Source: CAZBYL01 sp964496275 (GTDB lineage: Bacteria; Synergistota; Synergistia; Synergistales; Synergistaceae). From it: DNA of 35,034 nucleotides. The position numbers and the translations under genes are program-made. Positions 15,514 to 24,460 of the stretch are shown here, piece by piece (position 1 is the first letter of the stretch; every line of letters begins with the position of its first letter). The notes under the pieces are model-generated. The model was not told the DNA's origin, searched no databases, and saw only the letters and a list, made by a program, of their open reading frames with translations. The DNA lies in the NCBI GenBank assembly GCA_964496275.1, contig CAZBYL010000022.1:1-35034 (forward strand), written 5' to 3'.

Positions 15514-16713
15514 CTATGCGCCGAAGGATGCTTTGCGCTCGGCGAACTCTTTTTTGATTTTCTCTCTCATATCCTTGTCTTTTATTACTTTAAGGCATAT
15601 TGCCGCAAGTATTTCCGTACCTTTGAGGAGAGATTTGTGCCCTTCTTCCGACATTGTGGCTTCCGCAAATTCTCTTGTGTGGAGGTCGAGGTGTTTTTTG
15701 ATTATGGCAAATTCAGGCTGTATGGCGGGGCATCTGTATGATACGTTTCCGACATCTGTGGAGCCGTTGGGAGTGTCGTATGAGATACATTCCATGCCGA
15801 ACTCTTCTATCGTATCCCTTGCCAGTGCCTCTGCTGTGAGGTTCGGAAGCATGTCGTCAAAGCTTCTCATGAATTTGTGAGCTTCGTACTCCGTCCTTGT
15901 GGCTATCGCGGCCCCTTTGGCGCAGCAGAACACGGATTCCATAAGTTCGTCAAGCTCAGGACGCTGCGGTGCTCTTACTTCCACACGGCATACAGCTTTG
16001 TCGGGTATTATATTTGTGGCTCCGCTCACATAAGTTATCAGTGCGTGTACGCGGCACATGTCTTTGACGTGCAGGCGCATCATGTTTATTGCATCGATGA
16101 AGAGCAGCATTCCGCTCTGTGCGCTTCTTCCCAGCCAGGGTGTGGCGGCGGCATGTGAAGTCTGCCCTTTGAAAGTAAATTCATATCCGTCAATTGCAAG
16201 AGCCCTGGAATCTGCGAAGCTTTTGCCGCTGTATGAGTGGAACATGATAGCGAAGTCGGTTTCGTCAAATACCCCTTCCTCTGCCATCAACACCTTTGCA
16301 CCGTCCGTCTCCTCTGCCGGAGTACCCACTACCCATATTTCCGCATCCAGGTCGCCTGCCATTTCACCGAGAGCGATTCCCGCATAAAGAGCCATTGTTC
16401 CGTGAAGATTGTGGCCGCAGGCATGTCCTATTTCGGGCAGAGCGTCATATTCCACCATAATAGCTATCTTTGGCGCGTTTGCGCTTGCGTTTTTGCTTTT
16501 CTTCTTTGCCATAAACGCTGTGTCCAGACCCAAGAAAGGATATTCGACATCAAATCCGTGCTCTTTAAGTTTTTCCGCGCACAACTTGCTTGATTCGTAC
16601 TCCTGTCCCGAAAGTTCAGGGTGTGTTCCCAAGTAATCGCTGAAATCAATAATTTCTTTGCTGTGTGCCTCTACGTAGCTTGTTACAGTCTTTAAAAGAT
16701 CTTTTAAATCCAC
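15514..16713 (-). CDS. M20-family amidohydrolase/aminoacylase
   Basis: A 399-residue di-metal amidohydrolase of the M20 family, closest in style to the AbgB/ACY1L2 group that cleaves N-acyl amino acids, aminobenzoyl-glutamate or dipeptides. Motifs: EYDALP (88-93), HACGHNLHGT (97-106; metal-binding His and Cys region) and GTPAEETDGAK with the catalytic Glu-Glu (134-135). A dimerisation segment lies near 180-290. There is no signal peptide, so it is cytoplasmic. The start is the GTG at 16711-16713, with GGGGAGG upstream; a longer in-frame reading lacks a ribosome site. It is convergent with the YfcC carrier. The substrate is uncertain. Confidence 0.88.
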   Translation of the reverse strand: MDLKDLLKTVTSYVEAHSKEIIDFSDYLGTHPELSGQEYESSKLCAEKLKEHGFDVEYPFLGLDTAFMAKKKSKNASANAPKIAIMVEYDALPEIGHACGHNLHGTMALYAGIALGEMAGDLDAEIWVVGTPAEETDGAKVLMAEEGVFDETDFAIMFHSYSGKSFADSRALAIDGYEFTFKGQTSHAAATPWLGRSAQSGMLLFIDAINMMRLHVKDMCRVHALITYVSGATNIIPDKAVCRVEVRAPQRPELDELMESVFCCAKGAAIATRTEYEAHKFMRSFDDMLPNLTAEALARDTIEEFGMECISYDTPNGSTDVGNVSYRCPAIQPEFAIIKKHLDLHTREFAEATMSEEGHKSLLKGTEILAAICLKVIKDKDMREKIKKEFAERKASFGA

Positions 16714-16808
16714 GCTGATTCCTCCCCTTTTTACAGCTTTGATTTTCGTAGAATATACCAATCTCCGTATCAATTTCATCAATATTCAAAACTTTGTATT
16801 CCGGGTTA

Positions 16809-16825
16809 TTTGATGCAATTTTGAT
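16809..16825 (+). promoter_or_regulatory. TTTGAT direct-repeat site near the M20 gene
   Basis: TTTGATGCAATTTTGAT contains two perfect TTTGAT hexamers with the same 11-base offset as the hut sites. It lies in the short gap upstream of the minus-strand M20 gene, but its orientation is opposite to that gene and no plus-strand gene follows. It may be functional in reverse orientation or a chance match. Confidence 0.35.
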
Positions 16826-16827
16826 GG

Positions 16828-18573
16828 TCATAGTGTCAGTTTTTGGGCATTCTCAACGATAACTCCGTCATTTGTCTCTCCGTCCATGTAGGCGGAGAAC
16901 GATCCGTTGTAAACTCTTACAGCAGGGTGCTTTGAGTTGTCATAGACTTGATTTTCAAACCAGATGTCATCTATGATATTGCCCTTTTCCCCGCTGAATA
17001 CCGGCATGTACAGAACGTTGTCCACCTCGAGGTCGGCGAAAAAGTGTGTGCCGTAGGAGAGTTCCGGCATAAAATGCAGGCGCGGTATGCCGAGTTCAAC
17101 AATGCAGGAGCAGTTTGTCAGTTCGTTGTACTGAACAGGAACCCCAAGTTCGGGATTGCTTGAGCCTACCCGTCCGGGAGAGACAAAAATATAGGGCTTG
17201 TTCATCTCTTTGTTCAGTTCGCCTATGGCACGTGCCACTCCGTAGAAGTCAGGGTTTGAATAGTACATGTCGTGGTCAACGTAAATGATTGCTCCGATAT
17301 TTTCCGCCCTGCCCGGTGTCACCATCCTGTCCGCTTTCAGTATCACGTGCTTTTGGGAAAGCTCCGGTATGCCGCTTCCGTCCGCGCTGCTGCACCAGAA
17401 TGGGCGTGACTGTATAAGACAGAGCCTGTCATCCATAGGGTCGTAGGCAAATTCCAAATCCGTGGGCACTCCCATGGATTCCTCAAGCAGAGCGAGAGTT
17501 TTTTTCATTCTTGTGAAGAACTTAGGATACTTGCGCGGAAACTCTTCAAATGTGAGGCACACTTTGGAATTCGGTTCAAGCGCTCTCATATTTTGAGTCA
17601 GAGAGGTAAAGTAACCGCTCTCTCCGTCATAGTGATAGACTTGTGCGTATGCGGCAAAGTCCGGGTGGCAGTCCAGCATGTGCCTCCACTTTTCCTTGAT
17701 GTCGAGCTGAGTGAGGTCGTTTGGGTTTTTTCTGTCTATCACATGAAATAGCTCCTGAGCGTGGAAAGCGACCTTATCGGGATTGTGCCCTTCGGGGCGC
17801 AGATTCGGGTTTGTGAGCGAAATGGTGCGTGCATATCCCCGCTTTGTGCTCATCGTACCAAGTCCGAAAACAATCCGCAGCACGCCGTCCTCTTGCCGCA
17901 CTCTGGTATTCCAACGCCTAAAATTGCGCGAGTAGGCCACGCCGCCGACTGTGGGGTAGTAATACTCTCCGTGCCAGCGTCCCGACATTCTTATCACGAT
18001 AATGCCCATTTCGTCCTCGCCCAAACCATGTTTTGCTCTGTAGCTTATTGCTTTGGGAAAGTATGTCCGCGCATATATCTTTTTAATTTCAGCCTCCACG
18101 CCGGCTGTTCTTTTGTCCAAAGAGTCGTCAGAGTTGCTCAGAAAGGTGGAGAGATATTTTCCCGCAAACGAGTGCTTTAGAGAATCTTCAAGCATACTGC
18201 TGCTGCGTATGACCACAGGATCCTTCATTTGCGCCAAAAATTTTCGCAGCGCATCGGTAACCAAAGAGGGCAGGGGAGCTGCGAGAAATGCCGCCTCAAG
18301 CTCTTCAGGCGCGTCCTTGCCCGTCAATTCCGCCAAGTTCGGAACTCCTGTCAAAAACTCGTGAAAGAGGCTGACACCGAAATATATTGATTCGGGAACC
18401 TTTGTGTCCATAAGCTCCGCATCCCCGCTGTCTCTCAGCTTTCGGAGCGCGAAAAGGAGCGACCTTCCCTTGCCTCCTATTGTGCCTTCGCCATATATCA
18501 TGTCGGAGAATTCCGGGTCGTCCTTCGGATTCCATGCAAAATAATCTCTTCGTATCTGTTCGATATCAGCCAT
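16828..18573 (-). CDS. PEP/pyruvate-binding (PPDK N-domain) protein, second of a tandem pair
   Basis: A 581-residue protein built on the ATP-grasp-type PEP/pyruvate-binding domain of PEP synthase and pyruvate phosphate dikinase. Seen: GGKGR (33-37), VIRSSSMLEDS with Arg123, a FAGKYLSTF block, and LIQSRPFW near residue 390, where the domain normally ends. The phosphohistidine domain and the C-terminal TIM barrel of true PEP synthase are absent. Instead about 190 residues follow, with GRVGSSNPELGVPVQYNE and GIPRLHFMPELSYGTHFF. The ATG at 18573 overlaps the upstream gene by 8 bases; a GTG at 18585 is the alternative. It is exactly as long as its neighbour, clearly a paralogue. It probably binds or transfers phosphate from ATP, but the reaction is unknown. 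Confidence 0.82.
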   Translation of the reverse strand: MADIEQIRRDYFAWNPKDDPEFSDMIYGEGTIGGKGRSLLFALRKLRDSGDAELMDTKVPESIYFGVSLFHEFLTGVPNLAELTGKDAPEELEAAFLAAPLPSLVTDALRKFLAQMKDPVVIRSSSMLEDSLKHSFAGKYLSTFLSNSDDSLDKRTAGVEAEIKKIYARTYFPKAISYRAKHGLGEDEMGIIVIRMSGRWHGEYYYPTVGGVAYSRNFRRWNTRVRQEDGVLRIVFGLGTMSTKRGYARTISLTNPNLRPEGHNPDKVAFHAQELFHVIDRKNPNDLTQLDIKEKWRHMLDCHPDFAAYAQVYHYDGESGYFTSLTQNMRALEPNSKVCLTFEEFPRKYPKFFTRMKKTLALLEESMGVPTDLEFAYDPMDDRLCLIQSRPFWCSSADGSGIPELSQKHVILKADRMVTPGRAENIGAIIYVDHDMYYSNPDFYGVARAIGELNKEMNKPYIFVSPGRVGSSNPELGVPVQYNELTNCSCIVELGIPRLHFMPELSYGTHFFADLEVDNVLYMPVFSGEKGNIIDDIWFENQVYDNSKHPAVRVYNGSFSAYMDGETNDGVIVENAQKLTL

Positions 18574-20311
18574 TCTGCACCACACCTTCCGAAGTTCTGT
18601 CTATTACCACGCCTATCTCTTTTTCTCCGTCCAGCAGCACGTCAAACACCCCTTCGTAGTGCCGTACCGCCGCGTGTTCCGTAGGTTTGCTCTTCGCCGT
18701 TTCAAACCACCCTCTGTTGAATACGTTGCACCCCGCTCCTTCAAAGACAGGCAAGTATAAAATATTGTCGCCGTCCAAGTCCAGGAAAAAGTGTGTACCG
18801 TAGGAGAGTTCCGGTGTGATGCCCATTGATGGTATCCCAAGCTCCACAAGGCAGCCCGCGTTTGAAATTTCATTGTAGCGAACCGGTACGCCGAGCCGTG
18901 GATTTGAGCTTCCCCAGCGGCCGGGGCCGACCAATATGTAACGCTCTCCGTCAAGCTCGTTGTTTATGCTGCCTACAGCCCGCGCCACCTCGTAAAAATC
19001 CGCAGTCTTTCCGTACATTGCGGGGTCTACGTAGACAATGTGCTTTACGCTCTCCAGCCTGCCGTTTGCCACCATTCTGTCGCCTTTAAGCACGATTTTG
19101 CCGTCCTCAACTTCCGGTATATCAATGCGTCCCTTGTCGTCATAGACGGAAAGAGGCCGGAGCTGCACCAGAGTGAATTCATCTGTCTCCGTCTCATAGG
19201 CGAACTCTATATCAACAGGGAGCTTCAGCTCTTCTTCAAAAAGTTTGAGTATCTTCTTCAATCTTGCGAAGAAATTGGGGCACCTCTGGGGGAACTCAGC
19301 AAAGGTGAATACGGAGCGCGGCGAGTGCATATTGCCCGTATCAGCCAACAGCCAATGGAACATTCCGCTGTCATACCACTGTATGTATGACTGGGAAAGC
19401 GGGTGCTCTTTGGCAATGCGCGAAACGCATTTACCCAGAAAGCCTGAAGAGAAAACATTATTTTCCATATCGACATAGTCAAAATGTTCCTGCGAGTGAG
19501 CCACTATTTCCGTCGGCCTGTTGCCCTCCGGTCTCAAATGTTGGTTTGTGAGATAGAAGGTTCGGGCAAAAGACCTGTCAACAGTTTTGGTTCCAAGTCC
19601 GAAGCATATTCTGGCGACTCCGTCCTCTTTCTTCACCTTCGGCGACGGTCTGCGAAATACCTGTGAAAAAGCTGCGCCGGCAATCTCGGGATAATACCAG
19701 CTCCCGTGAACTCTGCCCACAAGCGGCTGTATCAAAACTCCCATAAGCTCGCCGCCCCATACGATTCCGTGCTTGCGTTTATACTCTCTGGCGGCTGCGT
19801 TGTATGTTGAGGCATAGACGAATTTTATTGTGCGTTCAAGGTCTTGTCTGCGTGATTTGAAATCTCCGCCGTTTGCGGCAAAGCGAGTCGCATACTTACC
19901 GGCAAAAGAGAGATTAACATCGTCCTCGAGAATAGAGGAGGAGCGCACGGATATCGGTGTTTTTATCGTGTTCAGAATAAAATCCAAGTCGCCGTCTATG
20001 CTCTTAGGCAGTTCCGACTCCTGGCAAATGGCGTGAATAAGCGGCGCATCGCTCGGATCTCTGAGACTTTCCAGTCTGTTCCATAATCCGTTTTGAGCCA
20101 TGAATTCTTCAAAGACCGAGGTCGTAATGACGAACGTATATTCAGGAAGGTGTACGTCGCCAAGCAGCCCATGCTTCTCAAGGACTGCGTGCGCGAAACT
20201 TATTCCTTTACCCTTGCCGCCAACCTTGCCATTGCCGATAAGCCACCCTCTTTCCTTGTAATATGGAACAGGGTCAAAGCTCCTGTAAAAATCTCCGTAC
20301 TCTATATCCAT
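18566..20311 (-). CDS. PEP/pyruvate-binding (PPDK N-domain) protein, first of a tandem pair
   Basis: A 581-residue paralogue of the following gene. GGKGKG (31-36), SVRSSSILEDD with Arg123 at the same position, FAGKYATRF, FGLGTKTVDRSFART near 238 and LVQLRPLS near 390 define the ATP-grasp-like domain. The C-terminal domain has GRWGSSNPRLGVPVRYNEIS and GIPSMGITPELSYGTHFF. No catalytic phosphohistidine domain is present. The start is the ATG at 20309-20311, with GGAGGT 7 bases upstream. The two genes overlap by 8 bases, so they are co-expressed and may form a heteromer. The promoter carries a weaker version of the TTTGAY repeat. Confidence 0.82.
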   Translation of the reverse strand: MDIEYGDFYRSFDPVPYYKERGWLIGNGKVGGKGKGISFAHAVLEKHGLLGDVHLPEYTFVITTSVFEEFMAQNGLWNRLESLRDPSDAPLIHAICQESELPKSIDGDLDFILNTIKTPISVRSSSILEDDVNLSFAGKYATRFAANGGDFKSRRQDLERTIKFVYASTYNAAAREYKRKHGIVWGGELMGVLIQPLVGRVHGSWYYPEIAGAAFSQVFRRPSPKVKKEDGVARICFGLGTKTVDRSFARTFYLTNQHLRPEGNRPTEIVAHSQEHFDYVDMENNVFSSGFLGKCVSRIAKEHPLSQSYIQWYDSGMFHWLLADTGNMHSPRSVFTFAEFPQRCPNFFARLKKILKLFEEELKLPVDIEFAYETETDEFTLVQLRPLSVYDDKGRIDIPEVEDGKIVLKGDRMVANGRLESVKHIVYVDPAMYGKTADFYEVARAVGSINNELDGERYILVGPGRWGSSNPRLGVPVRYNEISNAGCLVELGIPSMGITPELSYGTHFFLDLDGDNILYLPVFEGAGCNVFNRGWFETAKSKPTEHAAVRHYEGVFDVLLDGEKEIGVVIDRTSEGVVQNG

Positions 20312-20346
20312 GCAATACACCTCCGACCGTTAATAACTTTGCTGTG

Positions 20347-20380
20347 ATTATATACTCCGTTGCTTCAAAGTGTCATTAAA
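20347..20380 (-). promoter_or_regulatory. Promoter with a TTTGAY-type repeat for the PEP/pyruvate-binding pair
   Basis: On the minus strand TTTAATGACACTTTGAA (20364-20380) keeps the 11-base offset of the hut sites with one mismatch in each half. It is followed 11 bases later by a consensus -10, TATAAT (20347-20352). No good -35 is present at 17 bases, as expected for a promoter that needs an activator bound next to the -10. Confidence 0.5.
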
Positions 20381-20434
20381 TTATCTTCAATCATTTTCTT
20401 TTACAGCAAAGATGACAAAATATAATATTGGTTA

Positions 20435-20451
20435 TTTGATGATTTTTTGAT
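20435..20451 (+). promoter_or_regulatory. TTTGAT direct-repeat site upstream of the first ABC binding gene
   Basis: TTTGATGATTTTTTGAT has two perfect TTTGAT hexamers offset by 11 bases. A possible -10 (TATTTA) starts 9 bases after the second hexamer. It lies about 200 bases before the GTG of the binding-protein gene, leaving a long leader, and back to back with the promoter of the PEP/pyruvate-binding pair. Confidence 0.6.
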
Positions 20452-20653
20452 AAAAAATGATATTTAGGTAAAGTTGGTTAATCTTAGTCGTGCTCTGAAC
20501 ATAATGGTATTTGTTTCGCGTGCATTGTCTGAAATTTTGAACAAATTAGAAAAATTTAGCAGAGGGGAGGAGTGCCCACGTATTTGTAAGCTACAGATTG
20601 TAAGTTGCACCAAGCAAGAAAAATTTTGCAATAAATCTCGGGAGGTTTTAACT

Positions 20654-21793
20654 GTGCGAAAACTACTTGTTTGTACGATACTTGCAGCAATGCTTATGGC
20701 AATACCTGCTTTTGCGGCCGATACTATCAAAATAGGTGAAATAGCGACTCTGACAGGCGACTTTGCCGCGTTCGGAGAGGCCGAAGTTCAGGCTATAAAG
20801 CTTGCGGTCAAAGAGATAAACGCGAAAGGCGGCATACTCGGCAAGAAAGCTGAAGTCATTATGTACGACTGCCGCACCAGAAACGAGGACATGGTCAACG
20901 CAGCAAGGCGTCTCGTTACTCAGGACAAGGTTTGTGCCGTAATAGGACCGAGCGGTTCCGGACTTTGCATCGCGGCGTCGCCGGTATTCACAAAGGCCGA
21001 AGTTCCTCACATCGGAACAATGCCCACTAACATCAACGTCACACACGGTCCCGACGGAAAAGTAAAGCCCTACAACTTCAGAATATGCTTCATTGACCCC
21101 TACCAGGGAAAACTTCTTGCATATCTCGCGGGCAAAGAATTCAAAGCCAAGACCGCCGCTATACTTTATGACGTTTCCAGCGACTACTCACACGGGATAA
21201 GAGACTATTTCAAACAGAATTTCCCGAAGTACGGCGGCAAAATCGTAGCGGATGAAGCTCACCGCGGTGACGACGTAGACTTCCGTGCTCAGCTTACCAC
21301 AATAAAGAACCTGAATCCCGATGTCCTCATAATACCGACAATGGGTAAGGTTCTCCCCCTTGCTGTCAAGCAGGCACGCGAAATGGGCTTCACCGTTCCC
21401 ATCATCGGCGGAGACGGATTCGGAGACTATATGTGGGAGATCACGGGCAAAGAAGCAATGAAAAATACCTTCTGGGCAAGCCATGTCGACCAGGCCGACC
21501 CTGCGCTTAAAAAGTTCTTCATAGATTACAAGAAGATAGCGGGCACGGAATGCCAGGAATTCATGAACGCCGTCACTGCATACGACAGCGTGTACTGGCT
21601 CAAAGATGCCATCGAGCGCGCAAAGAGCACAGACCCCAAGAAAATAACGAAGGCTCTTGCAGAGACGAAGAACCTGAGGCTGATGCACTGCGTCCTCACA
21701 ATGGACCAGTTCCATGACCCGAAGGACAAGGACGGAGTCGTCGTGGAAGGCAAGGACGGAAAGTTCGTATTCTATAAGAAGATAAAACCGTAA
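20654..21793 (+). CDS. ABC transporter substrate-binding protein, branched-chain amino acid (LivJ) type
   Basis: A 379-residue periplasmic binding protein of the Leu/Ile/Val-binding (PBP type 1) family. The signal peptide ends near AIPAFA (about residue 21), then the mature ADTIKIGEIATLTGDFAAFGE shows the family's opening block. GGILGKKAEVIMYDCR and a PSGSGLCIAASPVF segment follow. The start is the GTG at 20654, with GGGAGG upstream; a longer open frame back to 20474 would bury the signal peptide and is rejected. No permease or ATPase genes adjoin it, so it is an orphan that must use a transporter encoded elsewhere. It shares a promoter motif with hutH and hutU, which makes an amino acid linked to histidine catabolism a possible ligand (inference). 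Confidence 0.92.
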   Translation: MRKLLVCTILAAMLMAIPAFAADTIKIGEIATLTGDFAAFGEAEVQAIKLAVKEINAKGGILGKKAEVIMYDCRTRNEDMVNAARRLVTQDKVCAVIGPSGSGLCIAASPVFTKAEVPHIGTMPTNINVTHGPDGKVKPYNFRICFIDPYQGKLLAYLAGKEFKAKTAAILYDVSSDYSHGIRDYFKQNFPKYGGKIVADEAHRGDDVDFRAQLTTIKNLNPDVLIIPTMGKVLPLAVKQAREMGFTVPIIGGDGFGDYMWEITGKEAMKNTFWASHVDQADPALKKFFIDYKKIAGTECQEFMNAVTAYDSVYWLKDAIERAKSTDPKKITKALAETKNLRLMHCVLTMDQFHDPKDKDGVVVEGKDGKFVFYKKIKP

Positions 21794-21827
21794 GATTTTT
21801 GACCGAAAAATAAACGCAGATTTTTAA

Positions 21828-21869
21828 GCAAATAAGAGCCGCACCCATGTGGGTGCGGCTCTTATTTGC
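21828..21869. terminator. Convergent-gene terminator
   Basis: Perfect 19-base arms (21828-21846 and 21851-21869; core AAGAGCCGCACCC and its complement) with the loop ATGT lie between the convergent ABC binding and dehydratase genes. T-rich sequence is present at the arm ends, but there is no long T run. Confidence 0.88.
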
Positions 21870-21882
21870 TCTGCTCTTTAAT

Positions 21883-22866
21883 TTAATATTCGGCTATAAC
21901 TTTGTTCAGTTTTGCGCTGTCAATGTTGCCGCCCGAGATAACTATGCAGGTTTTTCTGCCCTTGGGGTCCAGTTTGCCTGTGAGAATAGACGCAAGGCTC
22001 ACCGCACCGGCTCCTTCTATTATCTGGTGGTGTTCGTTGTGGGCAAAGGCTATTGCGTGTTTGATATCTTCTTCCGTGACCTCAGCTATGCCTGTGACTC
22101 TGAGCTTGGCGAGGGATAGCAGGCTCTGAGGGATTCCGCCCGACAGTCCGTCCGCCAATGTCTCTCCATACTCAACCTGTTTGACTATGCCGTCCTTCCA
22201 TGAGACGACCCATGGATTTGATGTGTCCGACTGGGCTCCCCATATTTCGACATTGGGGTTTAACGCCTTTGCTGCGATAGAGATGCCGTTCAGCAATCCG
22301 CCGCCGCCTGCCGGTATGACAAGAAATTCTATGTCCGGCTCATCGAGGAAAATTTCCACGCCTGCCGTGCCCTGCCCTGACATAACGAACGGATCCTCAA
22401 ATGATGATACGTATGTCATGCCGTGAGCCGCAGCGTATTCGTGAGCATATTTTTCGGCAAAGTCGTAGTCTCCGTCGCAAACTTCCAGGCGGCACCACTC
22501 TCCTCCGAGAATGCCTATCGCCTCTTTTTTCATTTCGGGGCATGTATTTGGAACAAATACGATGGTTTTAATCTGAAGGTCTTTTGATGCGATTGCGACC
22601 CCCTGACCGTGGTTGCCGCTGGAGCAGGTGACTACTCCGCGCTCTCTCTCCGCAGCGCTTAAGCTGTTCATCTTGTAAAGAGCTCCGCGCAGTTTAAAAG
22701 AACCGCGTATCTGCTGGTTCTCCCATTTAATATATACAGGGGCGTTTGCTATTTTGCTGAGCTTGTGTGAGTATTCCGTTGGTGTGTGGCGCACTCTGTT
22801 TTTCAAAAACTTGTATGCCAGAAGTACGTCCGTGATTGAAGGGTTTATCGGAAGTTCGTTGTTCAT
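21883..22866 (-). CDS. Threonine/serine dehydratase (PLP-dependent)
   Basis: A 327-residue fold-type II PLP enzyme that deaminates threonine or serine to a 2-oxo acid and ammonia. The PLP lysine is Lys58 in IRGSFKLRGA; SSGNHGQG (82-89) binds the phosphate and cofactor, and PAGGGGLLNG (about 177-186) forms the glycine loop. There is no C-terminal ACT regulatory domain, which marks it as the catabolic (TdcB-like) rather than the biosynthetic IlvA form. A related activity, such as serine racemase or 3-hydroxyaspartate dehydratase, cannot be excluded. The ATG at 22866 has AGGAGG at normal spacing. It follows the NhaC-like gene on the same strand, with a terminator-like hairpin between. Confidence 0.9.
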   Translation of the reverse strand: MNNELPINPSITDVLLAYKFLKNRVRHTPTEYSHKLSKIANAPVYIKWENQQIRGSFKLRGALYKMNSLSAAERERGVVTCSSGNHGQGVAIASKDLQIKTIVFVPNTCPEMKKEAIGILGGEWCRLEVCDGDYDFAEKYAHEYAAAHGMTYVSSFEDPFVMSGQGTAGVEIFLDEPDIEFLVIPAGGGGLLNGISIAAKALNPNVEIWGAQSDTSNPWVVSWKDGIVKQVEYGETLADGLSGGIPQSLLSLAKLRVTGIAEVTEEDIKHAIAFAHNEHHQIIEGAGAVSLASILTGKLDPKGRKTCIVISGGNIDSAKLNKVIAEY

Positions 22867-22908
22867 TGTAATCCTCCTATGCAAAAAGATGTCCCCATTA
22901 TACTAAAT

Positions 22909-22946
22909 AATAAGGGACTCAGCCTGAAAGGCGAGCCCCTTTTTAT
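22909..22946 (-). terminator. Terminator-like hairpin after the NhaC-like gene
   Basis: A stem with small mismatches (AAGGG, CTC and GCCT paired with AGGC, GAG and CCCTT) around GAA lies between the antiporter stop and the dehydratase start. On the minus strand it is followed by TTATTATTT. It may be a partial terminator that lowers expression of the dehydratase. Confidence 0.6.
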
Positions 22947-22959
22947 TCTGGTTTTGAAT

Positions 22960-24267
22960 CTAGTAAAGGATAAGTGCCCCTATCATACCGGCAATGAAGA
23001 GGGGGATGTTGTAGTGGAGGAATGTCGGTACGCAAGTATCCCAGATATGGCTGTGCTGTCCGTCTGCGTTAAGTCCTGCCGTGGGGCCGAGTGTTGTGTC
23101 TGATGCGGGCGAGCCAGCGTCACCGAGTGCTCCTGCTGCCGCTATAAGGCAGGCTGTTGCTCCTGCGGAGAAGCCGAGCTGCAATGCAAGCGGACAGTAG
23201 ATTGCTGCTATGACGGGAACCGTTCCGAAGGATGTGCCTATTCCCATTGTGACAAGAAGTCCCACCATCAGCATGAGGAATGCGCCCCAGAACTGGCTGC
23301 CGCCTACGAGACCGACTACGCTGCTTACAAGGTGCTCAACGGATTTTGTTTCGCGAAGGACGTTGCCGTAACCCGCTGCAATCAGCATAACAAAGGCGAT
23401 GAGTCCCATTATTTCGAGTCCGCCCAAGAAGCTGTCGTCTATATCACGGAACTTAAGAACGCCTGTAACTATCATAACAACAAGTGCAGAAAGCGCGCCG
23501 AGAGGCATTGAGCCGGACCAGAGCTGAACAACAAAGGCGCACAGGATAGCCACTCCGGTAAGCAAGTGTGATTTTGTAAATTTATCTTCAACTTCTTCGC
23601 CTGTACCGCCGATAATCGGTTTGTCTTCATAAATCCTTGGTTTGTTATAAGAAATAAAGACAGCGATGAGAAGTCCTACTATCATACCTACGCCGAGTAT
23701 CCATGTGAAGGACGGAACCGCTTCTTTCGTCATTACCATTCCGTTGCGGCCCATCTCTGCGGCTATGATTCCCTGAAATATGAGTCCGTATCCTATCGGG
23801 AGCGTTATGTAGGGGCACTTGAGTCCGAATGCAAGGGCGCATGCTACCTGTCTGCGGTCTGTTTTGAGTTTATTAAGAAGGAAAAGAAGGGGCGGAATGA
23901 GAATGGGAATGAAAGCAATGTGTACTGGTACAATCGTTCCGGAAAGGCATGCTATGCCGGAGATGATGAAGATGAGCATAATTTTTCTCTCTTTTACCAT
24001 TGCCGCAATTCTTTTGCAGGCAACCGACGCGATGCCTGTTTTGTTTATCGCCACGGCAAACGTTCCGAGAAGGAAGTATGCAAGGGCTGTTTCCGAGTTG
24101 CCGCCCATGCCGCCTATAAGTATCCCCATTGTTGCGGGAATCGAGATGCCTGCCGCTATTCCGCCTGCAATGGCTGCGAGTAGCAGTGCGATAACAATGT
24201 TCATGTTGAAGAGGCAAAGTCCTATCATAACGGCTACAGATACTACGACCGGGTTGGTTATTAACAT
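22960..24267 (-). CDS. NhaC-like Na+/H+ antiporter family membrane protein
   Basis: A 435-residue polytopic membrane protein with about eleven hydrophobic segments. The layout matches the two-part Na+/H+ antiporter family (N-terminal Na_H_antiport_2-type region, then the Na_H_antiporter core). GTFAVAINKTGIA near residue 70 and GDAGSPASDTTLGPTAGLNADGQH near 390 are typical blocks. Members are annotated as sodium/proton antiporters, but several act on amino acids or amines; the position beside a threonine/serine dehydratase leaves amino-acid transport open. The ATG at 24267 follows AGGAGGAATGG closely. It is divergent from hutH. Confidence 0.85.
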   Translation of the reverse strand: MLITNPVVVSVAVMIGLCLFNMNIVIALLLAAIAGGIAAGISIPATMGILIGGMGGNSETALAYFLLGTFAVAINKTGIASVACKRIAAMVKERKIMLIFIISGIACLSGTIVPVHIAFIPILIPPLLFLLNKLKTDRRQVACALAFGLKCPYITLPIGYGLIFQGIIAAEMGRNGMVMTKEAVPSFTWILGVGMIVGLLIAVFISYNKPRIYEDKPIIGGTGEEVEDKFTKSHLLTGVAILCAFVVQLWSGSMPLGALSALVVMIVTGVLKFRDIDDSFLGGLEIMGLIAFVMLIAAGYGNVLRETKSVEHLVSSVVGLVGGSQFWGAFLMLMVGLLVTMGIGTSFGTVPVIAAIYCPLALQLGFSAGATACLIAAAGALGDAGSPASDTTLGPTAGLNADGQHSHIWDTCVPTFLHYNIPLFIAGMIGALILY

Positions 24268-24443
24268 TTAACCATTCCTCCTGTAAGGTAATTTTTGTTG
24301 CCTGGTGCGGATAGTGCGCAAATTTTGATGATGTGGTAGGCAGGGGGACGGACTGCCTAACGTGATATTCTAAGCACGTGCCATAATATTTTCGTCAAAA
24401 AAAATAAATAGGCGGTTTTGCGTATAAAAATAAAAAAATAGTG

Positions 24444-24460
24444 TTTGATGATATTTTGAT
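24444..24460 (+). promoter_or_regulatory. TTTGAT direct-repeat site upstream of hutH
   Basis: TTTGATGATATTTTGAT contains two perfect TTTGAT hexamers offset by 11 bases. AT-rich -10 candidates (TAATAA or TAATGT) start 7-10 bases after the second hexamer. It is about 105 bases before the hutH ATG, in a 299-base divergent gap that otherwise shows no gene. Confidence 0.62.

Noticed and set aside
16828..20311. PEP synthase or pyruvate phosphate dikinase
   Set aside because: Only the N-terminal nucleotide-binding domain is present; the phosphohistidine domain and the PEP-binding barrel are missing.
20474..20653. N-terminal extension of the first ABC binding protein
   Set aside because: It would place about 60 residues before a complete signal peptide; the GTG at 20654 has GGGAGG upstream.
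24379..24420. A TTTGAY repeat for the NhaC-like gene
   Set aside because: One TTTGAC hexamer is present on the minus strand near 24397, but the partner 11 bases away (TATTTA) matches in only two of six positions.
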